Below are positions 1-11,945 of a stretch of DNA of 64,000 bases, piece by piece. Position numbers and translations under genes: made by a program. The stretch is from Aspidiotus rigidus (lineage: Eukaryota; Arthropoda; Insecta; Hemiptera; Diaspididae). The first letter of the stretch is position 1. Every line of letters starts with the position of its first letter. The notes under the pieces were generated by a model. It worked only from the letters and a program-made list of their open reading frames with translations. It was not told where the DNA came from and ran no database searches. The DNA lies in the NCBI GenBank assembly GCA_035079385.1, contig JAVHKY010000013.1, forward strand, positions 11,034,001-11,098,000, given 5' to 3'.

Positions 1-1440
1 ATAATGATAATGCGAGTGCGTATCCTAATAATCGACCTCAACGGGCGTTTGTATCTGTTTATGTACCTTATGCACACATACGGTAGGTAGAGATAGAGGT
101 AAAAGTCCATCTGTACGTACTCCTTATAATGAGGGCATATTATACCACAGTGCAGGACCCGTAATTAAGCCTAAAAAATAGCTCTCGATTAAAAAGATGC
201 GGTATTTGAGTTGTAAACTACGGGAAGCAGCCGCGTACAGGTAATTAAGAAAATAGTTCGTAGGTAATGTTTTTGATTTCTACCGCCCTCGGATTACACA
301 GGGTGACACGGGTAACTATAAATATTTAGAGAGGGTAATTTTTACTGACAAATTTTTGTATAATGATCCTAATTGATGAAAAAAACGGTAGGCTGGTTGG
401 ACGGGGGATAAAATAATTCGATATTCGTCACATCGCCTTGAGACTTGTTTGTCGATGCAAAAAAGTGTCCGGTAGCTCGGTGATCATTCGAAGCGAGCTA
501 CTGTCGTAATATGCCTGTCGCCCACCTACTAAACGGTAAATACGAGTAGCATTTTAATTTTACGGTATTTTTATCGCTCTGTGGCTTTCTGGATGAAGTC
601 GTAAAGTTGTGGGCACCGTCTCAGCCTAGTAACCGTATCGCTTTGGAATTATGTTCTTATAACACGCATCCGGCCAACTAACAAATAATATAGGGAGAAA
701 AAGATTTTGTATATCAACTGACAATGGTACAGTATGACATGTTGGAAAATTCGATGCATGCCGCCGCAAGAAGAAATAGCGTTAATTGACATTACCGGTC
801 GCGTTGGGAAAATAGAAACCTTCTATAGACCTACAACGTGTTCGGTGTTTTACCATAAGCGAGATCTTATTCAATATGAAATAAAGTGACAAATCAACGA
901 CTATAGATCAGATATTAAACCGCGCGTAGGGAGGCGATTTGTACCACACCGGCGTAATTCCTTTCAGCGTAATTTAGAGAAAGATGATATCAGCGTTTAT
1001 GAAGCCAACGCAACGTGGATCAAATTCGTAATGAAGTTGACGAGAATAAAATCTACATTAGGTATACATTCTTTCTTCTCTCGTAGATAATTCGAAGGCA
1101 CGGAACGCCCGGATTCGTATATCTTTCAAGATTTACGCTTGTTCCTTTCTTTTTTTGATAACATTCTTTGGAAAATATAATAAACAAAGAAGTTTGGTTA
1201 ATGCTTATTACTCCGTCGTATTAGCAGATGAAGTCGCTCTCGTAAGGTATGTGCATTAAGTCATGTCCATTGCAAGCTGATATCTTGACAACAGTAAAAG
1301 AGATTAGAGAGAAAGAAAAGAGACTCAAAATTATTAAAAATAACATTTTAAAATAGGTACTTTCAAAAAATCAAAGAGAAAAACTTCGCCGAAACTCCAA
1401 CATTGACACTTATCTCTTGTGAGCAAAATTTTAAATTCAG
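1..1440. other. Unannotated AT-rich sequence
   Basis: No reading frame with convincing codon use, no RNA gene and no clear repeat boundary is visible on either strand. The text has the AT-rich, stop-dense look of non-coding arthropod DNA. It could include introns or a distal regulatory region of a gene outside the window, but nothing in the sequence shows this. Confidence 0.5.
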
Positions 1441-1814
1441 TCCCGCCCATCATCGACCGCTCCTTTTTCCCATTAACTCATCGTCAACGAGATTGAGTCG
1501 ACTCCCGGAATTATAGATTGCGGTCAACGAAAAATCGACGTCAGTTTTGATTCGATTATAGGTCCATGCCAGCAAAAGACTTGCAGTCAACGTCGAAATT
1601 TCCTCAATTTTAAGTGTAAAATTTGATAGAGTTTCAGAATAGAGGTACATTAGATTTTGATGTCGACTGAAAATCTACGTCGACAATTCATCAATTTAAC
1701 CATTGCTACACTCATCAAGCATAATTAAGATTCTCAATGGTCCATGTTGACAATTTTCAATGTCTTCACCGGCATTTCACCTCATTCCACCAACAGAAAT
1801 CAGCAAGTCTAAAT

Positions 1815-1875
1815 TGCCCTGGACTTCGAATCTCGAACCTTCGACCCGATCCAGAAATCCGTGAGTCTCAGTCAT
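1815..1875 (-). repeat. Dispersed repeat copy 1 with tRNA B-box-like core
   Basis: This is one of three copies (also 4015-4085 and 4925-4972) of a segment whose plus strand reads roughly GAATCTCGAACCCTCGACCC, then a spacer, then AAATCTGTGAGGC. On the minus strand its core GGTTCGAGATTC fits a pol III B box of tRNA type and sits in a T-arm-like context. A tRNA-derived SINE is possible, but no matching A box could be placed with confidence. Confidence 0.35.
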
Positions 1876-1975
1876 CAAATTATGACGTCCCTGGCCAGGA
1901 ATTCGGAGCTCTATATAATAAGAGGACTTCGAAAAAAGTGATCGATGACCAACCGCCCCAAGCTGAGCTTTGCCG

Positions 1976-2105
1976 GCCGTCAGGATAGCGGACGTTTTTA
2001 GTTTTTTCCAAAAAAAACCTTCGATAAAAAAGGTTCCCTGTCCATAACTGATCTATGACGTCATCAGATTGTAACGTCACAAGGCTGAACTATGACGTCA
2101 TACTA
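1976..2105. repeat. Fragment of the TGACGTCA-rich dispersed repeat
   Basis: The segment carries family hallmarks seen elsewhere in the window: a GCGGACGTTTTT terminal-type stretch, an AAAAAAGGTTCCCTGT block, and the pattern CTATGACGTCATCAGATTGT followed by a second palindrome at about 2094. The same order of motifs recurs at 61200-61290 and 61800-61860. Neither end can be fixed. Confidence 0.6.
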
Positions 2106-2682
2106 CTGTACATAATTATTATAACCTAGACTATGTGTTGAGCTAACCAGCTGCTCGTTCACTCTGCAAGTCCCTCAACCAACTTTTCTAACCACTCAGC
2201 CCAACTTATAGTACCAAACTAAACTTATATTCAGCTGAGACCCGCAAACTACTCAGCCTAATGAACAGTATTTACACTTATAGCCATTGTTAAGAATAGA
2301 GGTGGTTGAGCGGAACTTCAGCCTATGAGCCACTCAGTCGAATCATACGGTACCGGTACACTAAGCAAGCACTACCTTACATTGACCAAGTTTTTTTGGT
2401 AAGAAAATCGGTGAGTGTCGCTGTTTAATTTAGCGGCTTAAGTTTGATTGATGCAAATTTATTTTGAGATATTTATTTGGAGCAGGTAAATTGTAGGGTC
2501 GCTGGTATTGTTTGATTAAGAAACTGACTTTCAGAATGTGTTGGTGCGTAAAATTGGTTATTTCAGAAGGGCGATTCTAGCGCTACGTTAATTTCACAGA
2601 ACATGTTCACTATAGACTGATTCCCTAGTGACGTCAATGAATCAAATATGTGCCAATGAGTCGCAAACCAAGCAGGTTAGGT

Positions 2683-2965
2683 GCTGCAGCTGTCTCCCTT
2701 TGAAGATGTAAACAAACTTTTTGCGAGTTAATTCTGATAAGAATCACCAAGATTTGCAAAAACAGCAATAATTCAAAATTGAACAATATGTTAATGATAG
2801 ATGATCTTAATATACAAAGTGAAAGGTTTGTATTTAATAAAACAAGACTGTTTTGAACAAATTGTTTATTTTTGAAATATTTGCATTTTAGTGAACGATG
2901 CTTGATCCTTATGGGAAATAACTTGAAAAAAGTTTGTTTACTTTTTGAAGGGAGACAGCTGCAGC
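2683..2965. mobile_element. MITE-like element with ~40-bp terminal inverted repeats
   Basis: The left end starts GCTGCAGCTGTCTCCCTT and the right end is its reverse complement, AAGGGAGACAGCTGCAGC. Similarity continues inward through GTAAACAAACTTTTT, giving arms of about 40 bp around an AT-rich core. There is no coding capacity. No clear target duplication is visible, so the superfamily is undetermined. Confidence 0.6.
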
Positions 2966-4014
2966 AGGCAGGTCTGTTTTTAGTACAAATTGAACAAAAT
3001 CACTGTTGTTGATTCGCAAATATGTCGTCATAGAGAATTTGTTTACAGTATGTAATAGGAGAATATTGTTATATACTATAGCGATTCTAGCGCCCATTTG
3101 TTGTTTGTGTTCTTCATTAGTGATGATCCAGTGTTCATGCACCTGATTTATGTGCGACAACTAATTATATTCTGGCCCAAATCTGATTGTTTGGGTCGGC
3201 CATGCGCTAGGAGCGTTACAATTGGTGATTTTTCCATTTGAATGCACAGTGAGTGATCTCAAATAACTTGGGAACAAAGAAATTTAGGAGAAAAATGAAA
3301 GGAAGAAAATTGTGGAGCGCAAAATTTCCTACAATAAATCATCTTCTCTGATGAAAATTTATTTGGATTGATTTAAGGGAGCCTTCCGCCCGTCACCCGC
3401 ACTGCCCAAAAATTAACGCGGTCCAGCCAGAACAGCGAAAGACTAAAAAATGGCAAGTCGATTATACGCCATTGTCGAAAATTGTGCAGTCGCTGATCAT
3501 TATTGTGTACTTTGATTTGCTTTGTTGAGTAATTGTATAACAACGCCTCATATATGCGAGTAGTAAAGTCACTGACAGAATACTACTGGTGAGATGGAAT
3601 GGAGTGGGAAAATGAGGACTAACGCGTGGATAGAGAATGGTGTATTTCGCTGCGTGATTTATCTCTCAGCCTTAATTTCCTGGCTCATATCTAAATTAAT
3701 GAGATCCGTTTGGTACAAAGAGTGTGAGATGCATTCCCTGATTGAATGATTTGTGATTTCAAAATTGCGGTTGGTAATAGACTGCACTGCAGAGAGAGTC
3801 TGACCACAGCCTTGCAAGTGCGGTGACATGGGCCGCCATATTCAGTGGAAACGTCATCATTTATCTTTACAATTAGCCATTCAAGTGAGGAATTTATACA
3901 ATGAGTGGAGCTGTTTGGCATCCATTAATACCGATAATATTGATATTTTTAATTTCTTTACCGTCACCCCAGCCCACTATTAAAAATCTGTGAGGTCGAG
4001 TTGCTCTGCCCCCG

Positions 4015-4085
4015 TTGATAGACGTAGAATCTCGAACCCTCGACCCAATCTATAAAAATCTGTGAGGCCGAGTTTGAGTACCTCA
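4015..4085 (-). repeat. Dispersed repeat copy 2 with tRNA B-box-like core
   Basis: Second and best-preserved copy of the repeat described at 1815-1875. The minus strand contains GGGTTCGAGATTC. The phrase CTGTGAGG(C/T)CGAG occurs twice nearby (about 3990 and 4060), so the repeat may itself be partly duplicated here. Confidence 0.4.
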
Positions 4086-4170
4086 GTCCTAGCATACAGT
4101 AGCTTCAAACTACACTTAATTAGACTGCACTAGCTTTAAACTAGGCCTAGCATACGCCTATGCGACGCTA

Positions 4171-4253
4171 TATGAAGCGCTGCGTGGAAAAGGGGCCTCC
4201 GTCTAATGTATTTCTTATGGAACGGAGGCCCCTTTTTCACGCAGCGCTTCATA
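4171..4253. other. Near-perfect 32-bp hairpin (pre-miRNA-like or MITE core)
   Basis: The left arm 4171-4202 (starting TATGAAGCGCTGCGTG) pairs with the right arm 4222-4253 with a single mismatch in 32 bp across a loop of about 19 nt. The arms are GC-rich in an AT-rich neighbourhood, so the structure is unlikely to arise from base composition. Length and loop fit an animal pre-miRNA, but a small foldback transposon would look the same. An open frame runs through the hairpin without codon evidence. Confidence 0.5.
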
Positions 4254-4674
4254 TTATAATAGTAGACTATACTAGGCTTGAACTAAGCTTAGCATACAAT
4301 GTCTTAGATTATGTTAGGCTTCTGTCAAAAGAGAGTAGGGATGTCCAGCTAAAGTCAGCCAAATGTAAGCCAATGTGGAAGCCAAAAGTCAGCCAATCAT
4401 TAATAGGCTATTGGCTATGGCAGTGTTGCAAGTTTATCATGATCAATGCTAAAAAGAAATTGGATGTCGGCTCTAAACCGATATAAACTGGCTCCAGAAC
4501 AGTGTAAACCGCTCTGGAACAATAAATAAAAAAGTTATTAGCTAATGATAAGTCAGCCAATTGAATTGACAATCATTGGCTTTCAGTTCATGCCAATACG
4601 AGGTGAGAGCTGAAAGCCATAAGTCAAGTTCAACTCAATGATGATTGACTAGACATCCCTGAAAGAGAGAAATT

Positions 4675-5025
4675 TTTGATGACGTCACAAACTGATGACA
4701 TTTTGAATGTTGATGATGTCACAGGTACATTCAAGCTGATGGCGTCATGAATTAATGACTTCAAAAGCAGATTTGACGGACGATGTCTACGTCAAAAGGA
4801 GGTCTAAACTGGTTAATATCTTTACTGTATCGTTATCCGCTTTCAAAATTTTGCAAGTTTGGGTCTGGGTTTTCTCTTTTTACTTCGTCTTTTACCTGTG
4901 CCCCGCAGGCTTTTCTTCTCGTTGGTGGACATAGAATCCTCAACCTAATTCAGAAGTCTGCGAAACCTAGAGAGAGAAAAAAAATAGCGAGTTACTAATT
5001 TGGTGACGTCACAGTCAGGTCCAAC
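4675..5025. repeat. Diverged TGACGTCA repeat with B-box-like repeat copy 3
   Basis: TGATGACGTCACAAACTGATGACA, quoted here only by its core TGACGTCA at about 4680, is followed by degenerate relatives (GATGATGTCAC, GATGGCGTCAT) and a further exact TGACGTCA at about 5004. Between them, 4925-4972 is a third diverged copy of the B-box-like dispersed repeat. No gene is visible. Confidence 0.45.
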
Positions 5026-6252
5026 ATAATGACTCGATTTCTCGATATTAATAGTCGATTATTCGATTTCAAGAGACTAAAATATTTGCCACTGTATATC
5101 ATAAAAGTCTAGCGTCGTGAAAAAACTACCAGAAGAAATCTATGGAAGTACGATAGATGATAAAAAACTAAAAGGTTCATAATAAGGAGCAAATATTACG
5201 ATTTTTTACCATCGAGAATTCTGAATGAGATGATTTTCAAAATATTTAAACGTAGTTCATTATAGGGACACGGATGAAATAATTAATAGATTACAGAGGA
5301 AAAATCGGAAAGAAGCTACCTATTAATACTTTTGATGACACTTAATTATTGAGACGTAGGAAGCTTCTTTGTTGTCTATAAAAAATTGTCTTAGACTCAT
5401 TCATCTTGTATTCTTGTTAACCAACAAAGAAATTAATCACCCATTCGAAATCGCTCGCATTTGAGCGGACTCTACAGGTGGACATGCTCAGAAGGAAGTT
5501 TTCATTTTCGTAAACACTTACTTGTCGGAAATCCTTATTACGGTTCTTGGGTTACATGAACTTTGAATTAAACCGCAATTCTTGCATGAAAATTTCGTGC
5601 GTACAATTCTAACCGACGAGGTTAATTAAAAGCAAGAAAAAGTTTACAGAATTCAAGTCAACCAATCAAAGGCCAAACTTTGTCTCATGAAGGTAATTTT
5701 ACGTACTTGTCATCGCGGGAGAAGAAACGGTTTATCTATTCCAATTTAAAGGCATACCATTATGACTGCATTCTGTACACAACAAATCACCTCCCATCAA
5801 TTTCATCCCTTAAAAAATCCCAGATTTGATAATGGCCATTTTCCTCTTCCACTTATTATTTTGCCAAGTTTCTTGATCAATGGTTTAGATGAGGCATGCT
5901 TAACCTCTTTCAGCAAGCGGTCTAAGATGTGAGGCGGGCAAATTTTTCAAATTTTTGATGATTAAGAAATTTTCCTGTCTTTATTTAATAATTTGTCTAC
6001 TTTTTCAATTCGCAGGCCGTAGGTTCAGACCCTACTTTGACTTGATAGATGAGAACTCACCATCATCCCTCCTTTAAATTTCTTCTAAATTATTTCCGAT
6101 TGATTTTGTAGATTTGTTTCTAACCTCCTTTCTTCCACTCTATATAATTGGCTTCCTATGATTTACTCATCTATATTGTTGAGATACAAACTTCTGTCTT
6201 CTTTCTTCAGGAGAATCCCACCAACAATAAATGATTCGTGTCTTGAATTTTT
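5026..6252. other. Unannotated AT-rich sequence
   Basis: No supported gene, RNA or bounded repeat. Open frames are short and lack codon bias. The stretch ends at the GC-rich palindrome that begins the 45-bp array element. Confidence 0.45.
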
Positions 6253-6900
6253 AGCGGGGAACCCGCTATCCATTTTGTTAGGAGATTACATCCTCAGAAA
6301 ACGTCCGCGTCCGCAGGTTAGGTTAGGTTACGGGACTTAGAAGAATTTCGAGTCTCGAGCTATATATGATAGGAGGGGGACTTAGAAGAATTTCAAGTCT
6401 CGAGCTATATATAATAGGGGGGGGGGGAGACTTGGAAGAATTTTGACTTTCGAGCTACCGTCCGCTGTCCAACCAAAAACTTGGAAAAATTTTGAGACTC
6501 GAGCTATATATGATAGGAGGGGGACTTGGAAGAATTTCGAGTCTTGAGCTATGTATGATAGAAGGGGGACTTAGAAGAATTTCAAGTCTTGAGATATATA
6601 TGATAGGAGGGGGACTTGGAAGATTTGGAGGAAGTTCGAGTCTCGAGCTGTATATGATAGGAGGGGGACTTAGAAGAATTTCGAGCCTCGAACTATATAT
6701 GATAAGAGGGGGACTTGGAAGAATTGTGACTTCCGAGCTATATATGATAGAAGAGGGACTTAGAAGAATTTCGACTCTCGAGCTATATATGATAGGAGGG
6801 AATGTAGAATGATAATTTCGATTTGAATTATATGACAAAATTATCAACTCAGTTCCACACCACCTGAGAGGTCGAGTTAAGGAATTGCGGGTTCCCCGCT
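6253..6900 (+). repeat. Palindrome-bounded element with ~45-bp minisatellite array (copy 1)
   Basis: The element opens with AGCGGGGAACCCGCT (6253-6267) and closes with GCGGGTTCCCCGCT (6887-6900); each is itself a near palindrome. Between about 6336 and 6815 lie roughly ten head-to-tail units of about 45 bp built from GACTTGGAAGAATTT, a CTC spacer and GAGCTATATATGATAGG plus a G run. Because 45 is a multiple of three and the units lack stops, both strands give long periodic 15-residue pseudo-peptides that should not be called genes. The same termini occur at 10342-10724 and 14643. This looks like a non-autonomous transposon with an internal satellite; the superfamily is not recognised. Confidence 0.75.
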
Positions 6901-9630
6901 GCCATTGCAACGTCTGCAATGTTTTTTTTTTTTGGTTTAAGCTACTCTTCAGAGATTATAAGTAATTTGAAGAATTGCACTTCCAGGAAGAAGATTATAG
7001 GGGGTCCATAAAGCTGGAAGTCAGGATCGTAAAAAGTGTGCAAAGGTGATACTGGTTGCCGTCTTCCCGTGAAGGTAGGTAAGTACGGAATTCTAATTTA
7101 GTGGGTAATCCTTATTTCGCCAATCATTTGATTTTTAATGGTCATAAGTTTGAAGAGGCCTCCATTATCCTGTTCGTACAGGAGGCCAAGGCGTTTTGCT
7201 TCCGAGCATAGGTATTGAAATCCTTCGTCGTGAAAACAATGAAGACGCTGATGTATCACTCCAACCAGAAAGTCCTGGAAGATGGCTTTACTGTAACGTT
7301 GGTCACTCAAATATCACCAGAGACTAGACTGACTTCTCCTTTCTTCTCTTGATCGTTTCAAAGATGGTCGTTTAACCGCTCTCTTTAGTATAAAAATTTC
7401 GCAATTTTTGAAATTTTAAGTTTATTAAATATTATCATCATTTGTAAATCCAACAGCGAGGAACACACGGAGAGAAAGAAAGAGAGAGAGAGAGAGCGTG
7501 TGAATTGTACGTAGGCATAGAATACTGTGTAGGAATAAAATGTTAGTGTATTGTTGAGTTCTTGTTCTTCGTTTCCGAGTTTTCTTGGACAGCCTCCCAT
7601 ATCCGTCAATCATGCGGCCTCCATCAATCAAACACGACCACAGGTCATCGCTTCGTACCGACTTAATTCGTTTATTGTTTACGCGAACAAAAGGGCAGGG
7701 TAGAACAAAAATTGGAAGTACAGATTATTATATTGTTCGTGAAACAGTGTATACTAAATTTTTAAGGTGCTCGGCTAGGCTATATCGAATCGAGTTAGCT
7801 GAGATCACACGTAAGTTCATCGTTAGATTACGGCAGAGGATACCCTTCGAATGCGTGCGAAGCGTGTTTTCGCTCCTTAACAGTCAGTGCGTATAATTAG
7901 GCTGAGTACCTGTTTATTTATGCGCTTACGTAATCAGGTTCATTTTGTACACATATACTTTGTAAACAGCGGTACGTATACGACCCCTCGCCACTCGGGA
8001 GGACCTATCACGTGTACATCTAACATCTTTACTCGGTGTCGTCTGTACAGTATCTACATACCCCCCGCTCATGTGGCGAGGGGAAACTGCTACCTTAGCT
8101 AACTTAATCTGTAAATTGCAGTATTTAGCTACCTGTACTGTACTTACATCCATGTACAATAGACATGTCGATTATTGTTGCTCGTATATAAAGCCTAATA
8201 CGCTGGTGCGACTAGTACGGCGACGAGCACGGCTCAACGGCTACGTCAATACGCCAATGGCCAATGTGTAGTATTCTTGTTGAATGAATATGACATTGGC
8301 TTGTTGGGTGGTCGCCGTGTGTGGCAAATTGCGCGCGCATTACGTTGCGTTGATTACGTGAAACTTGGACAGTTATTTTTCTTTCACTCGGTATCCTCTA
8401 TCCTGATTTCCTGATCGCGATGGCCAAAATTTATTTACGTCGAATACCTTCGTCAATATCGCGCGAATTATCTTCCTCTTCGTCTTCAAGGTAGAAATTA
8501 ACTCGATTTGAATCGTAGCAGTCGAAAATCCGAGAAAATTTTGTCACCTGTTTTTAAGATACATACAAAGATGTGGGTTGAGAAAAAAACTGTTGATGTA
8601 GGGGCACGGTTCGGTCAATGAACTCGAAGGGCTGATGAAAAAATAGTTTACGAACTGAACTTGATCTCACGTTGCTTAGGTTAGAGAGACTGTGGTTGTA
8701 GTAAACATCTTTTACGGACGGTTCCTCACTTTAGTAGTCTTGCATCAAGAGCCAAGAAAATGAATGGAGATGATCTTTCATATCTCCGTCAATCTGCGTG
8801 TAACCATCCAGCTTTTTCCCGCGGCTTATCCTCACTTATCTCGTTATCACGTATTTCTTGTTCCAGCTCTTACCGTCTTCTCCACGGAAGCCATGTATGT
8901 AACCTTCCTCTCGTCTAGAACAACTTCTCCGGCCCTTCATAGGCTTCTTGCTATTTTCTACTGGATACCTTCCGGTTGCCCACCGCGGGCCCAGCGTTCG
9001 GATTCATCCACCTCTCGCGTTCTCCCCGTTGCTCACCGCAGGGACAACGCTCTCCCTGGCCTATTTTCCGCGAAAACCGTAGGTCTAGCTCTCTCCTCCG
9101 TCTGACCCAGTGCCTCTAGATCCTTTCCTCGCTGCTCGCCGCGAAAACTGCGGATAAAGTGCCTCTAAATCAGCCATCCAGCCATCTCTCGTCGATTACC
9201 GCAGACGGTTTTACTCTCTCTCTTTCTCACTCACTTCACTTCGAGGTTCTTTCTCTTCCTTTTTCTAGATCACTCTAGCTCCAAATTCTATCAGTTTTTC
9301 TCTTTGCTTCTTTCCTCTCTCCGTTACGATATTGCCAGACACTGTATGTACAAAATAAAATTGTAGTACTTGTTTTCATTTTCTACTAACTCTCAAGTCT
9401 TTTCAATATGATTTCACGTACTGGCGATCCATCGCTCGAGACGTACGGCGGGCCGTGCTTCGGATACATGCGCGATCACATTTGAAGGATACAGAGGGAA
9501 AAGGATGGATGTCCAAACGAAACGATCTGGAGAAATGGTTTTTTTTCAGGGCTACAAAAAATTCAATCGCTTCTTTTGGACATTCACCCTGTACCCTTCA
9601 TTTATTGCTAATAATTTGAACTAGGGGACA
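6901..9630. other. Unannotated sequence with GA-rich tract and CpG-richer stretch
   Basis: A short purine-rich tract at about 7470-7500 contains an (AG)n run. From about 8800 to 9200 the composition is more GC- and CpG-rich, with an open frame of 113 codons at 8764-9105. That frame shows no recognisable domain and no splice context, so it is not called as a gene. Otherwise nothing is supported. Confidence 0.4.
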
Positions 9631-10341
9631 TCGATTATGACGTCACTGTAAACAATAAGAATTTAAAATGTTTCGGTATAGCCGATCCTCTTCGTAGCTT
9701 GTTGACGGGAAACTTTTTTTTATGAGAGGTTATTTCGCGAAAAATAGGCTGGTGTCTGCCGACCGGCAACCTAACCTTACCAGAGACTAAAGGGGCTAGG
9801 AAAAATATCAACTTTTGCGCTATAAGGGGAGCTTGAAAAAATGTCGACTCTTGAGCTGTATATTATCATAGGAGGGAAACTTGGAAAGAATTTCTGACTT
9901 TTGAGCCCCACATAATGGGATGAGCGAGTCCTCCTTGCAGCTGAAAAGTCTAAATGTTTTTCTAATTTCATCTCCTATCATATAAATTTATAAGTTTCCC
10001 TGCTTCCCATAAAACAGGACCCCTGCACTTCTTTTCGGCGAGTTTTAAATAGAGAACCTGTTTTATCGGGAGGTTTTTCGGACAAAATGTCCGCCGTCCG
10101 TAGTTTGACCGATCGGCAAAGCTCAGAGATCAAAAACTTTCCAAGTCCCCCGTTCATCATATGTAGCTTGAGGGGTGTGGCCTGTGACGTCACAGTTTGA
10201 TGACGTCGTAGATTAGTTTTTTCAAGTCCCCCTACTATCATACATAATTTGGGGGCAGGACCTTTGACATCATAGTTTTTGATGACTTCATAGGTCAGCC
10301 TTGTGACGTTACAATATGATGATTTCATAGATTAGTTTTTC
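9631..10341 (-). repeat. Cluster of TGACGTCA repeat and 45-bp-unit fragments
   Basis: An exact TGACGTCA at about 9637 is followed by diverged 45-bp-type units (9790-9930). Next comes an inverted-orientation copy containing CCCATAAAACAGGACC, the AACCTGTTTTATCGGG terminus, GTCCGCCGTCCG, AAGTCCCCC units and TGACGTCACAG at about 10186. The arrangement matches the better-preserved copy at 48410-48790, so it is the same family in several nested or joined fragments. Confidence 0.6.
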
Positions 10342-10724
10342 AGCGGGGAACCCGCTATTCCTTTTGTTGGGGGGGGGAGGGGTGCTTTCAGGAAATTTTC
10401 GTTTGCGAGCGGTCCGAGGTTGATGACGTCACCGAGAGGGAGGTGGGGACTTGGAAAAATTTAGATTCTGAGCTATTTATGATACGAAGGGGACTTGGAA
10501 TAATTTCGACCTCTAAGCTATATATGATAGGAGGGGTACTTGGAGACTCTCGAGCTATATGTGACAGGAGGGACTTGGAATAATTTTGACTCTCGAGCTT
10601 TATACGATAAGAGGAGGACTTAGAAAAGTTTTGACTCTCGAGCTATAGATGATAGGATTTCTTATATATTCTACTCTTTGAAAGACCTTCCGCAAAGGAA
10701 AATGGGTCTTGCGGGTTCCCCGCT
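10342..10724 (+). repeat. Palindrome-bounded 45-bp array element (copy 2)
   Basis: The bounds are AGCGGGGAACCCGCT at 10342-10356 and GCGGGTTCCCCGCT at 10711-10724, matching copy 1. Inside are about five diverged 45-bp units and one TGACGTCAC at about 10423. Beyond the right palindrome both copies continue with a shared GCCA(T/C)TGCAA, so the true end may lie about 10 bp further out. Confidence 0.7.
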
Positions 10725-10890
10725 CGCCACTGCAAAACTTACAACGGCATCCTAATTTTTCTAAATTCCCTTCTATTATTGATAGCTCCAAAGTCCGGGC
10801 CTTTAACGTTACAATTTGATGACGTCGTTGGTCAGCCTTATGACGTCGCAGTCTACAATTTTCAGATCCAACTTTCCTCATTGCCATCTT
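10725..10890 (-). repeat. TGACGTCA-family fragment, inverted orientation
   Basis: Contains the family words CCTTCTATTATTGATAGCTC, GATGACGTCGTTGGTCAGCC and ATGACGTCGCAGTCTACA, which are mutated forms of the TGACGTCA modules seen at 48540-48630. It directly abuts array copy 2. Confidence 0.5.
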
Positions 10891-10914
10891 GCAAGAAATA
10901 GAGACAGAACCTGA

Positions 10915-11290
10915 GCAAGTGAGTGCCGACCTTAAGAGCCTAAAGAACGGGACGGGGACTAAAGGCGGAGATGATTAAGGCCCTCGAAACCGTCCTATAG
11001 CAAATGTGCAAACCCATATGGCACACGGGAGCCTAGCCAGATGATTGAACCAAGTCAATACTGATACCCATACATAAGAGAGGAGACGCTAGGAAACGCG
11101 CCAATTACAATTGCCCTAATCTCATACCCAAGCAAGGTATTGCTGAAGATCATAAACGAACGATTCAAGGCAAAACTGAATAGTCAAATACCTGTGGAAC
11201 AAGCGGGTTTTGTTGCTGGACGCGAAACAAGGTAACAGATCCTGATAAACGCTGCAGTAATCTGCTTTATCGACTATGCGAAGGCTTACT
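10915..11290 (+). pseudogene. Degenerate non-LTR (LINE) reverse transcriptase fragment
   Basis: Translating the plus strand in pieces gives the fingers/palm start of a LINE reverse transcriptase: a lysine-rich LKSLKNGTGTKGGDD-like block (about 10930), then ILIPIHKRGDARKRANYN (about 11058). After a frameshift come SYPSKVLLKIINERFK and VEQAGFVAGRETR, an in-frame stop, QILIN, and finally VICFIDYAKA near 11262. These match in order the conserved iPihKkGd, NYRpIsl, seQaGFr-G-sT-dQi and FiDy-KAFD landmarks of the family. At least one frameshift and one stop separate them and the catalytic YxDD region is absent. It is an old 5'- and 3'-truncated copy; the clade cannot be set. Confidence 0.75.
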
Positions 11291-11484
11291 TAGCTCTGTA
11301 CTAGGTCTAAGCTTTCCCCCAGTTTCATGTGTTTACTGAGAGGGGGCAAAGCCCGAAAGCTAGTAGCTTTTCTACGAGGGTCTTCACAAGGCTAAACTTT
11401 CTATATACCATCCTTTCTCAGGCCCAGTCTTAGCTTGGTATAGGTATCCTGGTATACTACTATATTGAGCAGCCTGTATAGGTC

Positions 11485-11945
11485 TAGTATTTGTGACGTC
11501 ATCAGATAGGTTGTATTCGTGAGCCCCACAGAAGGCAGTAGCTTGAAATATTCCAAAGTAGAATTATACTAAGCCCTGAAGGGGGTGCACTCGCGAGTGC
11601 AGAACAAGGAGGTGGTACTCCCAGATCAAGCAAAGCAAGTATGACAAAGACGAAGTAGTATGCTACCTCATGAAAGACATGAAACATGACCTTCATTTAT
11701 TTGGCTACGCCAGAACATTTCTTTTTTCAAGTCCCCTGTTCCATCGTATGTAGCTCGGAGGTCAAAATTCTTACAAGTCCCCTTCCTATCACAGGTAGCT
11801 TGAAAGTCCGGACCTATGACCTAACAATTTGATGACGTCATAGGTGTTCAAAGTCCCCCTCCTATCGTATATAGCTCAAGAGTGGATATTTTTCTGTTCC
11901 CTTCCTATATTGTATATATCTCGGAGGTCGTAAAGTAACCACCTT
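11485..11945 (-). repeat. TGACGTCA / 45-bp-unit repeat fragments, inverted
   Basis: Exact TGACGTCA occurs at about 11494 and 11835. The segment 11725-11940 holds inverted 45-bp units (CAAGTCCCC...CTATC...TAGCTC) spaced at roughly the family period. No gene is visible. Confidence 0.55.

Noticed and set aside
6003..6045. Possible tRNA/SINE B box (GGTTCAGACCC)
   Set aside because: The invariant A after the purine is replaced by G, and no A box or cloverleaf can be drawn.
6314..6330. TTAGG-like run (insect telomere motif)
   Set aside because: Only two to three units, inside a transposon terminus. Too short for a telomeric or interstitial telomere call.
6253..6900. Regular repeats resembling a CRISPR array
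   Set aside because: Units are directly contiguous and diverged, with no unique spacers, and the genome is eukaryotic.
6455..6919. Long overlapping open frames on both strands with periodic 15-residue peptides
   Set aside because: They are produced by the 45-bp tandem unit, whose length is a multiple of three and which lacks stops. The same peptides appear on both strands and in other arrays.
8764..9105. 113-codon plus-strand frame
   Set aside because: Pyrimidine-rich sequence with few stops by composition. No recognisable domain or splice context.
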